A DNA stretch of 64,000 bases, taken from the NCBI RefSeq assembly GCF_016827605.1, contig NZ_JAEPJQ010000005.1, positions 1-64,000 of the forward strand. The letters run 5' to 3'. Source of the DNA: Hyunsoonleella ulvae. Its GTDB lineage: Bacteria > Bacteroidota > Bacteroidia > Flavobacteriales > Flavobacteriaceae. Each line of letters starts with the position of its first letter. Position 1 is the first letter of the stretch. The position numbers were made by a program, and so were the translations under genes. Under the pieces are notes generated by a model, which worked only from the letters and a program-made list of their open reading frames with translations, was not told where the DNA came from and searched no databases. Shown here piece by piece: positions 15,638 through 24,280 of this stretch.

Positions 15638-16951
15638 TTACGACAGTCTTAAATAATTATCAATTTTGATGTTTTTAGCTTTTAAATCAAACATTAGGTT
15701 GTATAGTCCAAAAAATGTTCTATTGATGTATATAAAATGCTTTGAGCCACGATTACCATTCATTTTCTTTAAGTCGGTGCTTTTGGAGTACCGCTCTCCC
15801 AATTCAGCTATCTTTCCGAAGAAATCTGCATCAGAAAAATCGAAGGTTTCATTTTGAAATGGTAGTGTAAATAAGCTTAGCATTTCATGGAACATGGCTG
15901 TAAAAAAGTCTATTTCTTCATTAGAATCGTCTTCTCTTAAAATTTCAAGCTCGTATAATTTTGAAGTAAAATAGGCCTCGTTGTCAATGTTTTCTCGTTT
16001 TGCAAGCTCAAAGTAGGGTGTATAGAAGTCCTGTGGTATGGATTTCATACACCCAAAATCAAGAGCTATTAATTCTCCTTTTTCAGATACTAGGAAATTC
16101 CCTGGATGAGGATCTGCATGCACTTTTTTTAGGTTATGAATTTGGTACATGTAGAAGTCCCAAAGGGCTTGTCCTAATATATTTGCTTTGTCTTGATTGG
16201 TATTATGCGCTGTAAATTCTGAAAGGTGTTCGCCCTCCATGTAATCCATAGTAATAATACGCTCTGATGATAATGTTTCATAATACTTTGGAAACTTAAG
16301 ATTGGTAATGTGGGCGCAAGCACTGGCTATTTCTTTACTTTGGGCGACCTCCAATACATAATTGGTTTCTTCAATCAATTTATATTCTACTTCCTTAAAA
16401 TATTTATTAGAATCTTTTCCTTTTATATTGAACATGCTCATAGCCACAGGTTTTACCATGGCTAAATCTGAAGCGATACTTTCAGCAACTCCTGGATATT
16501 GGATTTTCACAGCAAGTTTTTTCCCATTCTTAGAGGCAATGTGCACCTGGCCGATGCTAGCCGCATTCACAGAAGTTGCATTAAAAGTATCATACAATTC
16601 ATTAGGGTGTTTTCCGAAATATTTTTTAAATGTTTTTATAACTAGAGGTGGCGATAATGGCGGTACGGAGAATTGTGCAAGGGAGAACTTTTCTACGTAA
16701 GCTCTTGGCAATATGCTTTTTTCCATGCTTAGCATTTGTGCTACTTTAAGCGCGCTTCCTTTTAGTTGTTTTAGGCCGTCGTATATATCGGCAGCGTTAT
16801 TTTTATTTAGGCGTTCTTTTGCCTCTTCTTTAGGATTTACAATCTTATCGCCGTAATATTTTAAGTAATTAACACCCACTTTAGCACCAGTGGATACTAA
16901 TTTTGTGGCACGTTGAATTTTAGATGTAGGTATGTTGTCAATGGTTTTCAT
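15638..16951 (-). CDS. ABC1/AarF/UbiB-type atypical kinase-like protein
   Basis: The 437-residue protein has the ABC1 signature: KGSALKVAQMLSME (the KxGQ-like motif, here K-V-A-Q) near residue 63-75, AASIGQVHIA as the Ala-rich nucleotide loop, KIQYPGV, then VHADPHPGNFLV and ALDFGCMK. Family members regulate isoprenoid quinone synthesis or lipid metabolism. It follows tetR by 6 nt. The same tetR-ABC1 pairing with SDR and photolyase genes points to membrane or quinone protection under light. Confidence 0.92.
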   Translation of the reverse strand: MKTIDNIPTSKIQRATKLVSTGAKVGVNYLKYYGDKIVNPKEEAKERLNKNNAADIYDGLKQLKGSALKVAQMLSMEKSILPRAYVEKFSLAQFSVPPLSPPLVIKTFKKYFGKHPNELYDTFNATSVNAASIGQVHIASKNGKKLAVKIQYPGVAESIASDLAMVKPVAMSMFNIKGKDSNKYFKEVEYKLIEETNYVLEVAQSKEIASACAHITNLKFPKYYETLSSERIITMDYMEGEHLSEFTAHNTNQDKANILGQALWDFYMYQIHNLKKVHADPHPGNFLVSEKGELIALDFGCMKSIPQDFYTPYFELAKRENIDNEAYFTSKLYELEILREDDSNEEIDFFTAMFHEMLSLFTLPFQNETFDFSDADFFGKIAELGERYSKSTDLKKMNGNRGSKHFIYINRTFFGLYNLMFDLKAKNIKIDNYLRLS

Positions 16952-16957
16952 ACACGT

Positions 16958-17614
16958 TTAATTCATGTGGAATTTTTCTTTAAACAAAAATTTGCCTAAG
17001 TCCAGTACACTTTTAACTGGAGCTATATCGAGTACATCAAAAGTTGTATTGACCGATTTTTCAATGAAAACATCTGTTTTTTCAAAGGATGCAGATGTAT
17101 CATCCAACCAAAATTTCATGGTCAGCAATAACTGTAACCAAGCTGATTCTTTTAAAGCTCTGTCTTGGATTTTTTCCAATTGCTCTTGTTTAATGTCTAG
17201 CATTTGGATACCGAGTCCGCTGATGTAGTGTGTAAAATGCTTTTTTAATCTAGATAGTATTTTTAAGCCTTTAAGGTCATTTTTGTACTTGTCTAGAACA
17301 TGCTTTACATAGCTTCTGTTTGCAGTTAAGTTCTCAAAAAAGGTATAGTAAAAACTCAGTAGTTTGTTTCGGGCATCAAAAATTTTATAATCTTCGCTTT
17401 TGTCTAATACATTAATGGAATTTGTATAAAATGCTTCGAAAATCCCTTTTTCTATGCCTTCAAAAGATGAGAAATGCTCATAAAATTTAGCTTCTTCAAA
17501 ATTGTTCATTTTGGCAAAAGCAAACACTGTTTTTGGGTTTTCGTCATGTTCTAGTACATAATCCATGTACCAGGTAATGATATCGTTTTTAGTAATAGAT
17601 TTTTTCTTTGCCAT
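16958..17614 (-). CDS. TetR-family transcriptional regulator
   Basis: The 218-residue protein has an N-terminal helix-turn-helix (about residues 7-55: TKNDIITWYMDYVLEHDENPKTVFAFAKMNN then EEAKFYEHFSSFEGI) and a helical ligand domain. It is the first gene of the leftward operon with ABC1, flavin reductase, NAD(P)-binding protein, DUF2256 and three photolyase-family genes. Its own promoter carries the TGTTTAAC-N14-GTTAAACA repeat also found ahead of the folE-phrB operon. Autoregulation and control of both operons is the simplest reading. The inducer is unknown. Confidence 0.85.
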   Translation of the reverse strand: MAKKKSITKNDIITWYMDYVLEHDENPKTVFAFAKMNNFEEAKFYEHFSSFEGIEKGIFEAFYTNSINVLDKSEDYKIFDARNKLLSFYYTFFENLTANRSYVKHVLDKYKNDLKGLKILSRLKKHFTHYISGLGIQMLDIKQEQLEKIQDRALKESAWLQLLLTMKFWLDDTSASFEKTDVFIEKSVNTTFDVLDIAPVKSVLDLGKFLFKEKFHMN

Positions 17615-17631
17615 AATTGTAATATTTATGG

Positions 17632-17674
17632 TAAAGATACAAAATGTTTAACAATTAAATAAAAAAGTTAAACA
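17632..17674 (-). promoter_or_regulatory. Promoter and operator of the tetR-photolyase operon
   Basis: On the minus strand a TATCTTTA -7 box (17639-17632) lies 18 nt before the tetR ATG. Immediately upstream is the inverted repeat with arms 17645-17652 and 17667-17674 and a 14-nt spacer, the same arm sequence and spacing as at 9105-9134. The spacer sequences differ between the two sites while the arms do not, which argues for selection on a protein-binding site. Confidence 0.72.
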
Positions 17675-17712
17675 AAATAAAATATAGAACTATTTGATTT
17701 ATCTATTTTAGG

Positions 17713-18369
17713 TTAACAGCACTGCTCATCTTTAACCAATTTACAGCTAGAAACCGCTACGATAGCTCCCAAAATTGGTGCAGAGACGTAGAGCCATAAA
17801 AATTGGAAATTGCCTGTAAAGATTGCTGGGGCTATAGAGCGTATAGGGTTCATGGATGCTTTGGTCATGGGGCCTGCAAACATGGCTTCAAGTAAAATTA
17901 CTCCACCAACCGCAATGGCTGCCATAGTGCCTATTTCTTTACTGCCCGTAGATACGTTAATAATAACTACCATTAAGAAAAACGTAAGTAGAAATTCTAA
18001 AATAGCAGCTTTATAGGCTGGAAATCCATTTGCAGGTACTGTTTCTCCTAGGGTTTTACTTTCTGGAAATAAAAACCATAGTAAAGCTATGGCTAGAATG
18101 GCTCCTATGGCTTGGGCTAAAATGTATTTTGGGACCTTATTTAAAGGGAACTTTTTGGCAAAGGCAAAACCTATGGTTACTGCAGGGTTAAAATGCGCAC
18201 CAGAAATTTCCCCAAAAGCGTAAATCATAGCCATAACGATAAGCCCCCATGTAATGGCAACGCCTACATGAGAGATACTACCTCCAGTGACTTCGTTTAT
18301 AGTCATGGCGCCACAACCACAAAATATCATGGCGAAAGTTCCTATGGTTTCAGATAAGTATTGTTTCAT
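17713..18369 (-). CDS. Aquaporin/MIP-family channel
   Basis: The 218-residue protein starts at MKQYLSETIGTFAMIFCGCG. It has six hydrophobic helices and the two half-helix loops: SGAHFNPAVT and, in place of the second NPA, SMNPIRS. The NPA-to-NPI change is at the third residue only. Transport of water or small solutes is expected. An upstream in-frame start at 18420 would translate an AT-rich repeat, so I prefer 18369. The gene ends with a Cys-Cys pair, and 39 nt separate it from the tetR promoter region. Confidence 0.9.
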   Translation of the reverse strand: MKQYLSETIGTFAMIFCGCGAMTINEVTGGSISHVGVAITWGLIVMAMIYAFGEISGAHFNPAVTIGFAFAKKFPLNKVPKYILAQAIGAILAIALLWFLFPESKTLGETVPANGFPAYKAAILEFLLTFFLMVVIINVSTGSKEIGTMAAIAVGGVILLEAMFAGPMTKASMNPIRSIAPAIFTGNFQFLWLYVSAPILGAIVAVSSCKLVKDEQCC

Positions 18370-18421
18370 GAGTATAAAATTCCAAAACTCAAATATCAAA
18401 TTCCAAAATCTAAATTCCAAA
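18370..18421. repeat. Short tandem AT-rich repeat upstream of the aquaporin gene
   Basis: The stretch repeats AAATTCCAAAA with small variations (for example AAATTCCAAAACTC and AAATTCCAAAATCT). It lies in the 5' region of the aquaporin gene and falsely extends its reading frame. Similar simple repeats occur between flavobacterial genes. No function is evident. Confidence 0.55.
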
Positions 18422-18577
18422 CAGCTGTTCCCAAATTTTTATATCAAAAGTTAGATGTTCTTCCTTAAGATAGGTTACGTGGGGGTTTCCCCTTATTTTA
18501 AGCTTTTGTTAACAATAAGCGATTTTAGTTTGGTTAATTTTATGGGATAAAACTTGATTATTAATAACTACTTAAAA

Positions 18578-19426
18578 ATGAAAAAATTACTATTATTGTT
18601 TATGGCTTGTACCACTATGACTTCTGTACAAGCACAAATTGAAACCCCACAACCAAGTCCTACTGCTAAATTAGAGCAAAAAGTAGGGTTAACTGACGTA
18701 ACCATAGCTTATTCCAGACCTGGTGTAAAGGGGCGTAAAATATTTGGAGGTTTAGTGCCGTATGGAGAATTATGGAGAACAGGTGCCAATAAAAACACCA
18801 CTATTACCTTTAGCACAGCAGCTACTATTGATGGGCAAACACTACAAGCAGGTACTTATGCTATTTTCACTAAACCTGGTAAAGAAATGTGGGAAGTGTA
18901 TTTTTACACGGATACTGAAAACTGGGGTACACCTAGAGATTGGGATGATAGTAAAGTAGCTGCAAAAACTACTGTAAAGTCTTATCCTGTACCTTTTAAT
19001 GTGGAGACTTATGCTATGGATATCAATAATATTACCAATAGCGGGGGTACTTTGGAGTTTATTTGGGAAAAAACTTATGTGGCGGTTCCTTTTACATTAC
19101 CAACAGATAATGCTGTTTTAAAAAGTATAAATAGCGTAATGGGAGGTCCAAGTGTAAACGATTATTTTTCTGCTGCGGTCTACTATTTACAAGAAAATAA
19201 AGACATTAAAAAAGCTAAAATGTGGATAGATAAAGCTGTGGAAATGACTAAGGATAAACCACGTTTCTGGGTATTGAGACAACAATCTTTAATTCATGCT
19301 AAAGCAGGGGCTAAAGACACTGCTATTGCTGCCGCTAAAAAGTCTTTAGAGCTTGCTGAAAAAGCAGGGAATAAAGGATATGTGAAAATGAATACAGATT
19401 CTTTAAAAGAATGGGGAGCTATGTAA
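18578..19426 (+). CDS. DUF2911 exported protein
   Basis: The 282-residue protein has a signal peptide (MKKLLLLFMACTTMTSVQAQ). The DUF2911 domain follows (about 22-165: SPTAKLEQKVGLTDVTIAYS, PYGELWRTGANKNTTITFS, LQAGTYAIFTKPG), then a helical, TPR-like C-terminus. I use ATG 18578; a TTG 24 nt upstream would spoil the signal peptide. Its role is unknown; it is periplasmic or outer-membrane associated. It is transcribed divergently from the aquaporin gene. Confidence 0.9.
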   Translation: MKKLLLLFMACTTMTSVQAQIETPQPSPTAKLEQKVGLTDVTIAYSRPGVKGRKIFGGLVPYGELWRTGANKNTTITFSTAATIDGQTLQAGTYAIFTKPGKEMWEVYFYTDTENWGTPRDWDDSKVAAKTTVKSYPVPFNVETYAMDINNITNSGGTLEFIWEKTYVAVPFTLPTDNAVLKSINSVMGGPSVNDYFSAAVYYLQENKDIKKAKMWIDKAVEMTKDKPRFWVLRQQSLIHAKAGAKDTAIAAAKKSLELAEKAGNKGYVKMNTDSLKEWGAM

Positions 19427-19452
19427 CACTAGATTTACGATTACAATTTAAG

Positions 19453-19482
19453 AGCGCAATTTTTTTAGGGTTGCGCTTTTTT
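19453..19482. terminator. Bidirectional hairpin terminator
   Basis: AGCGCAA (19453-19459) pairs with TTGCGCT (19471-19477). A run of T follows on the plus strand, and an AT-rich tract lies on the other side. It sits between the end of the DUF2911 gene and the end of the convergent TlpA-like gene, so it can serve both. Confidence 0.7.
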
Positions 19483-19489
19483 AATATGA

Positions 19490-20649
19490 CTATAAAAGTT
19501 GTTCAATTAATAGTTCCAACTTCTTCATATTTTGCTTGCTATACCCCGTTTTTATAGATACTATGGTTCCGTTTTTATCAATAAGAAAAAAAGTAGGAGC
19601 ACTAACAACATTATAGGCTTCTGAGAATTTTTTCCCATTGGATAGGTTTTCATATTGAATATTTTGTTTTTTAATATAACTTATTAGCTCATCTGAAGTA
19701 TTTTTTTCTTTAGTTTCAATGCCATAGAGCTTAAATTTTTTACCTCTATATTTTTCTTCAATTTTATTTAAGCTAGGAATTGAAGCCAAACATGGACCAC
19801 ATCCCTTAAACCAAAATTCTAATAAAATAACGTTTCCTTTCAGTTTAGAAATATTTATAGTATTTTCTTTATTAAGAACAGGCAATTCAAAACTTTTTAT
19901 TTGCTTTCCTATGTTTTTCAGAACGGTATTTCTAAGTTTTTTATAATATTCGTTTGATGTGGTTATCAAATACCCGTCAGGATAAATTTTTTGTGTCCAT
20001 TGATTCTCTTTAAATTTGAAATTCACATCAACATTCTCAATAGTTGTACTGGAAGTAGTATTTTCTCCCATAGGGCTTATATATTTATAGGGTAAAAGGG
20101 ATGATTTATCAATAAACAAAAAATACGTTGAGTTGTAATCTATTCCTTTTTCATAATTATAATTCACGAAATTTATATAAGCATTTTTTAGAGTAAATTT
20201 ATATCCATAACATGGTGTCCTATTGATTAAGGTATCATTTATTCTTTCCGTATGGATTTCTTTATTTTCAATAAATTTTGGGATGACGTTCTTTAGATAG
20301 TATAAACTGGAGATTAAAGGGTTATTGATTACATTAGTATCAGTTGTTTTTTTTACAATTACAACTTTTTCTTTATGCTTTATATTTTGTATGAGTTCTC
20401 CATTATATACCCTTTCAGCACTACTATTTAATAGATGATATTTTAGCTTATTTTTTGTAAAATCAAAAGCAAATAATGTGGTGTCATTAAAGATGGGGCG
20501 TCCATTTTCTTTTGCTTCTAATACGAAGAGTATTTTACTGTTTTAAGGTTGTTTAAATTATCAACAACACTATTTAAAATGTATTTATTTGATTTTGAGC
20601 ATGATGTTAAACTAATGGAGATAATTATAATAGAAATATATATTTTCAT
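19490..20649 (-). pseudogene. TlpA-like thioredoxin lipoprotein gene, frameshifted
   Basis: The C-terminal part (19490 to about 20521) is an open frame with a thioredoxin-like domain: LEFWFKGCGPCLASIP with the Cys-x-x-Cys pair, and APTFFLIDKNGTIVS. The N-terminal part starts at ATG 20649 with a lipoprotein signal (MKIYISIIIISISLTSCSKS) and reads 43 codons to TAG at 20518-20520. The two frames meet at that point: one extra T would join them as YLEAKENGRPIFND. So this is one gene of about 387 codons with a single-base deletion near 20520. It is either a real pseudogene or a sequencing error. The intact family reduces periplasmic disulfides. Confidence 0.8.
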
Positions 20650-20710
20650 TTGTTGTTCTTTTTAGTTTAAATTGATTGAAGTTTTAGAAGAGATATAGAA
20701 GTAATTAACA

Positions 20711-20911
20711 TTAATCATTATCATCTAAAAAAAATAATTTCTCTACGGGCTGATTAAAGAGCTTAGCGATTTTTAGGGAAAGTACTGTAGATGGCACATA
20801 TTTATTCTTTTCCATGGCGTTAATAGTTTGCCTGCTTACACCAATTTTTTTTGCTAAATCAGCTTGGGTCATATCGTGTATGGCGCGTTGTACCTTTATG
20901 CTATTCTTCAT
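20711..20911 (-). CDS. Small XRE-family HTH regulator
   Basis: The 66-residue protein is a Cro/CI-type helix-turn-helix: MTQADLAKKIGVSRQTINAMEKNKYVPSTVLSLKIAKLF. Such short regulators in Bacteroidota usually pair with a membrane protein of unknown role. Here the start overlaps the end of the upstream membrane gene by 11 nt, so the two are one unit and the regulator may control the pair. Confidence 0.9.
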   Translation of the reverse strand: MKNSIKVQRAIHDMTQADLAKKIGVSRQTINAMEKNKYVPSTVLSLKIAKLFNQPVEKLFFLDDND

Positions 20912-21374
20912 CGCTTCTAGATCTAAGTTTTAAGAAATTAAAGCGAATGATAAAGAATAGTAATGGAGTAAACATGTTGTAAACCAAAACGTGAAAAAAA
21001 GTGATATCGTATACAAATATAATGGTCAACATCAGTATAAAGTAATTAAAAACAATAGCCCAAACTAAAGAATCTTTTCTTAATTTATAAATGAATTCAT
21101 CTTCAATTTTTTCTTTAGAAAATACAATGATAAGACCACCAATTATGATAGCTATAGACGTTAATTCACTAGATATACCAGTTTCAATAATTGCAAAGTA
21201 TTCCATTTGCTTGATTCCAAGAGCGTAGTCATTAAAAATTGATAAAACTTTTGCCCTTATCGGCTCATGTTCATAATCCGAAAAAACAATTTTAAATCCT
21301 GATATTATTCCAGCTATAAATAGAAACCAGCCAAGTATCTTACACTTACTTGGTAATAAATAATTTGTTTTCAT
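20901..21374 (-). CDS. Four-helix membrane protein paired with the HTH regulator
   Basis: The 157-residue protein starts at ATG 21374 (MKTNYLLPSKCKILGWFLF); a farther upstream start at 21443 adds a doubtful tail. Hydrophobic segments occur near residues 13-30, 63-84, 100-118 and 122-143. The end is basic (KLRSRSDEE). No family name is certain. Membrane-HTH pairs like this are common in Firmicutes and Bacteroidota; the function is open. Confidence 0.75.
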   Translation of the reverse strand: MKTNYLLPSKCKILGWFLFIAGIISGFKIVFSDYEHEPIRAKVLSIFNDYALGIKQMEYFAIIETGISSELTSIAIIIGGLIIVFSKEKIEDEFIYKLRKDSLVWAIVFNYFILMLTIIFVYDITFFHVLVYNMFTPLLFFIIRFNFLKLRSRSDEE

Positions 21375-21487
21375 AATTGTTCGTTTTAAGATTGACAAAA
21401 TAATTGATCTATCAAAAGTAAAACAAACTTTACATTTAGACAAATAAAAATTACATTAAGTCTTAAAAACTAGTCTTTTATTACTGT

Positions 21488-22477
21488 TTAGTATTGTAAA
21501 TTGATACGAGAACGAACGTGGTCTAAAGTATTAATCAACTGTTTACTAAATTTAAAAGTCATCACATCGCTTTCAGTTTTACCATCAAGTAGAAGTTGAT
21601 TAAAATGGATAGCCTCATAATTATAACCAATGGTGTTGTAACCAAAATCTAAAGTTTCATTAACACCTTCGTTAGGCACAAGCGTTACAGTTGTTGGCAT
21701 ATGAAACATGCTATTTATCTTAATAGTACCTGTTTCACAATAAAATATAGCTTCTGTAGGCGTATCTTCAGTTAAGGTGCTTTTTAAAAAGGCTTTTACA
21801 TTATCGTCATACTTAAATACCATATTACATGAAGCATCTGCACCATTGTGAAAAAAAGAGGCTTTAGCATCAATGTGCTTGGGAATACCAAGAGTAGATA
21901 AGGCTACAAAAATAGGATAGATGCCAATATCTAATAAGCTACCACCGCCTAGGGATTTATTAAACAGTCTATGAGAATTATCAAAAGCACGATTGAATCC
22001 AAAATCGGCTTCTATTTTTAAAATCTCCCCATATTTTTTTTCGTTTAAAGCCTTTAGTACATATTGATAATGTGGTAAAAAATACGTCCATAGTGCTTCC
22101 ATAAGCAGCACATTTTTTGCTTTAGCCTTAACTACCATTTCTGAGACTTCTTTGGCATTCATAGCAAATGGCTTTTCGCATAATACAGCAATACCGTGTT
22201 CTAAGCAAAGTAGGGTATTCTCTTTGTGAAGTGCGTGTGGTGTGGCGATATACACCGCATCTACATTTGGGTCTTTAGCTAAGGCTCCATAACTATCATA
22301 GGCTTTTACTGCATTGTATTTAGTGGCGAAGGCATCTGCTTTATTTTGGTTTCTGGAGGCAACAGCATAAAGTTTAGCGTTTTCAATAATCAGTAGATCA
22401 GTCGCAAACTTATGGGCAATATTGCCAAGGCCTATAATGCCCCAGTTTATGGTTTTAGGTAGTGGTTGATGGTTCAT
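21488..22477 (-). CDS. Gfo/Idh/MocA-family NAD(P)-dependent oxidoreductase
   Basis: The 329-residue protein has a Rossmann start WGIIGLGNIAHKFATDL, the family motif EKPFAMN near residue 98, and a C-terminal alpha/beta domain with LGGGSLLDIGIYPI. The family oxidises or reduces sugars, inositols or their derivatives. It overlaps the symporter gene by 23 nt, so uptake and oxidation of the same compound is a fair inference. Confidence 0.92.
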   Translation of the reverse strand: MNHQPLPKTINWGIIGLGNIAHKFATDLLIIENAKLYAVASRNQNKADAFATKYNAVKAYDSYGALAKDPNVDAVYIATPHALHKENTLLCLEHGIAVLCEKPFAMNAKEVSEMVVKAKAKNVLLMEALWTYFLPHYQYVLKALNEKKYGEILKIEADFGFNRAFDNSHRLFNKSLGGGSLLDIGIYPIFVALSTLGIPKHIDAKASFFHNGADASCNMVFKYDDNVKAFLKSTLTEDTPTEAIFYCETGTIKINSMFHMPTTVTLVPNEGVNETLDFGYNTIGYNYEAIHFNQLLLDGKTESDVMTFKFSKQLINTLDHVRSRINLQY

Positions 22478-24170
22478 TTTTTGTAAATCCTTGTAGTGTA
22501 CAAGCTATAAAAATAACAATAATACAGCCAACAAAATTTAACCATAAAAAAGGTAGGTTTATATATTCGTACTCATTTAATAGAAATAATGCAATCACGA
22601 TATGCTGTGTTATTAGTGCCCCGATAAATACGGCATTACCTTTAACAAATTTGAAAAAGAACGCTAACAGGAAAATTCCCAAAACATTACCGTAGAAAAT
22701 AGACCCTATGATATTTACTAACTGGATTAAATTTTCAGCAAGCTTTGCAACACAAGCTACAGCAATGGCAATAACACCCCATAACAGTGTAAACCACCTA
22801 GAAGCCTTTACCATCTGTTCTTCGGTTTTTTCAGAAACGTTTCTTTTGTACAAATCTATTGTGGTAGTGGAGCCTAAGGCATTCAATTCGCTTGCGGTAC
22901 TAGACATAGCCGCACTTAAAATTACGGCTAACAGTAATCCTATTAAACCACGAGGTAGGTTGTTCAAAATAAAGTGAATAAACACATAATCTTTATCATT
23001 ACTTTCTACTTTTAGTTCCTTGCTTTCTCCTGCTTTATCAATTAGGACTCTAGCTTCTTTGCGTAGCTCTTCATTTGCGGCATTAGCTGCTGAAATATAT
23101 TTTGCAGCTTCTGTATTTTCAGAGTTCACATAGGCTTTTATAATTTTTTGCTTATCCCTAAAAATCTGTTGTTGTTCATTCTGAAGTTTTTTATAATCCT
23201 CGGCATATTCAGAATTTAAAACGACTTCGGTTGCAGTTGGATTAAAATTCACAGGTGCTTCATTAAACTGATAAAAGACAAATACCATCACACCAACTAG
23301 AAGAATAAAAAATTGCATGGGTATTTTTAAAAGACCATTAAAGACTAATCCCAATTGCATTTCTTTAACAGATTTTCCAGATAGATAACGTTGTACTTGG
23401 CTTTGATCTGTACCAAAATAGGAGAGGGCTAAAAACGTACCGCCAATTAGTCCAGACCATACCGTGTAACGGTTATCCAGATTAAAAGAAAAATCTAAAA
23501 CCTCCATTTTACCACTAGCCCCAGCAATTTCTAGAGCTTTTTGAAATGTGATATCCTCTGGTAATTTGTCCACAATTAAAAAGAATGCCACTAACATTCC
23601 AGCAAAAATAATTACCATTTGATGCTTTTGCGTAACGTTTACAGCTCTTGTGCCACCAGAGACAGTATAAATAATTACCAAGACTCCAATAGCTATGTTT
23701 AGCGTTAGTAAATCCCAACCTAACACTACGGATAAAATAATAGCGGGTGCAAAGATGGTTATTCCAGCAGCTAAACCGCGTTGTATTAAAAACAGAATTG
23801 CTGCTAGCGTCCTTGTTTTTAAATCGAATCTATTTTCTAAAAACTCATAGGCTGTGTATACTTTTAGGCGATGGTACAGCGGAATAAATACCATGCAAAT
23901 CACAATCATGGCAATGGGGAGCCCAAAGTAAAATTGAACAAAGCCCATGCCGTCGTTAAACGCTTGTCCCGGAGTTGATAAAAACGTTATGGCACTGGCC
24001 TGTGTTGCCATTACGGATAGGCCAATGGTCCACCATTTAGAGGTGTTGCCTCCTCTTAAATAGTCCTTTACATTTTTACTGCCCCGTGTTTGCCATGTAC
24101 CGTAGGTAACTATGGCAATAAGTGTGATGGAAAGTACAATCCAATCTACCCAATTTAGCATGTGCATCAT
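22455..24170 (-). CDS. Sodium:solute symporter
   Basis: The 571-residue membrane protein belongs to the SSS family. Family features are ATQASAITFLSTPGQAFNDGMGF near residue 55, YTVSGGTRAVNVTQKHQM, and ALSYFGTDQSQVQRYLSGKS. A hydrophilic, helical loop of ~70 residues (about 315-390, Lys/Glu/Asn-rich) interrupts the helices, as in many Bacteroidota sugar or sialic-acid transporters. Its ATG directly follows the stop codon of a 35-residue gene. The substrate is unknown. Confidence 0.93.
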   Translation of the reverse strand: MMHMLNWVDWIVLSITLIAIVTYGTWQTRGSKNVKDYLRGGNTSKWWTIGLSVMATQASAITFLSTPGQAFNDGMGFVQFYFGLPIAMIVICMVFIPLYHRLKVYTAYEFLENRFDLKTRTLAAILFLIQRGLAAGITIFAPAIILSVVLGWDLLTLNIAIGVLVIIYTVSGGTRAVNVTQKHQMVIIFAGMLVAFFLIVDKLPEDITFQKALEIAGASGKMEVLDFSFNLDNRYTVWSGLIGGTFLALSYFGTDQSQVQRYLSGKSVKEMQLGLVFNGLLKIPMQFFILLVGVMVFVFYQFNEAPVNFNPTATEVVLNSEYAEDYKKLQNEQQQIFRDKQKIIKAYVNSENTEAAKYISAANAANEELRKEARVLIDKAGESKELKVESNDKDYVFIHFILNNLPRGLIGLLLAVILSAAMSSTASELNALGSTTTIDLYKRNVSEKTEEQMVKASRWFTLLWGVIAIAVACVAKLAENLIQLVNIIGSIFYGNVLGIFLLAFFFKFVKGNAVFIGALITQHIVIALFLLNEYEYINLPFLWLNFVGCIIVIFIACTLQGFTKNEPSTTT

Positions 24171-24278
24171 TTAAAAGGCTTTTGTGATAAGGTAGAACAT
24201 TAAAAAATACAACAGGTTAGCTACTAAAACCACGGTGTAAAGTGTATTCCATTTTTGGTTTGGGGCGTCTTCTTTCAT
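24171..24278 (-). CDS. 35-residue single-helix membrane protein next to the symporter
   Basis: ATG 24278 opens MKEDAPNQKWNTLYTVVLVA, followed by a hydrophobic run to FYLITKAF and a stop at 24171. The start is 2 nt after the PIG-L gene stop, and its stop touches the symporter ATG without a gap. The perfect packing argues for a real gene. It has one predicted helix with the N-terminus in the cytoplasm, and may be a small subunit of the symporter. Confidence 0.75.
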   Translation of the reverse strand: MKEDAPNQKWNTLYTVVLVANLLYFLMFYLITKAF

Positions 24279-24280
24279 GT

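Noticed and set aside
18370-18420. N-terminal extension of the aquaporin
   Set aside because: It is a translation of the AAATTCCAAAA repeat (MEFRFWNLIFEFW), and the family starts at the following Met.
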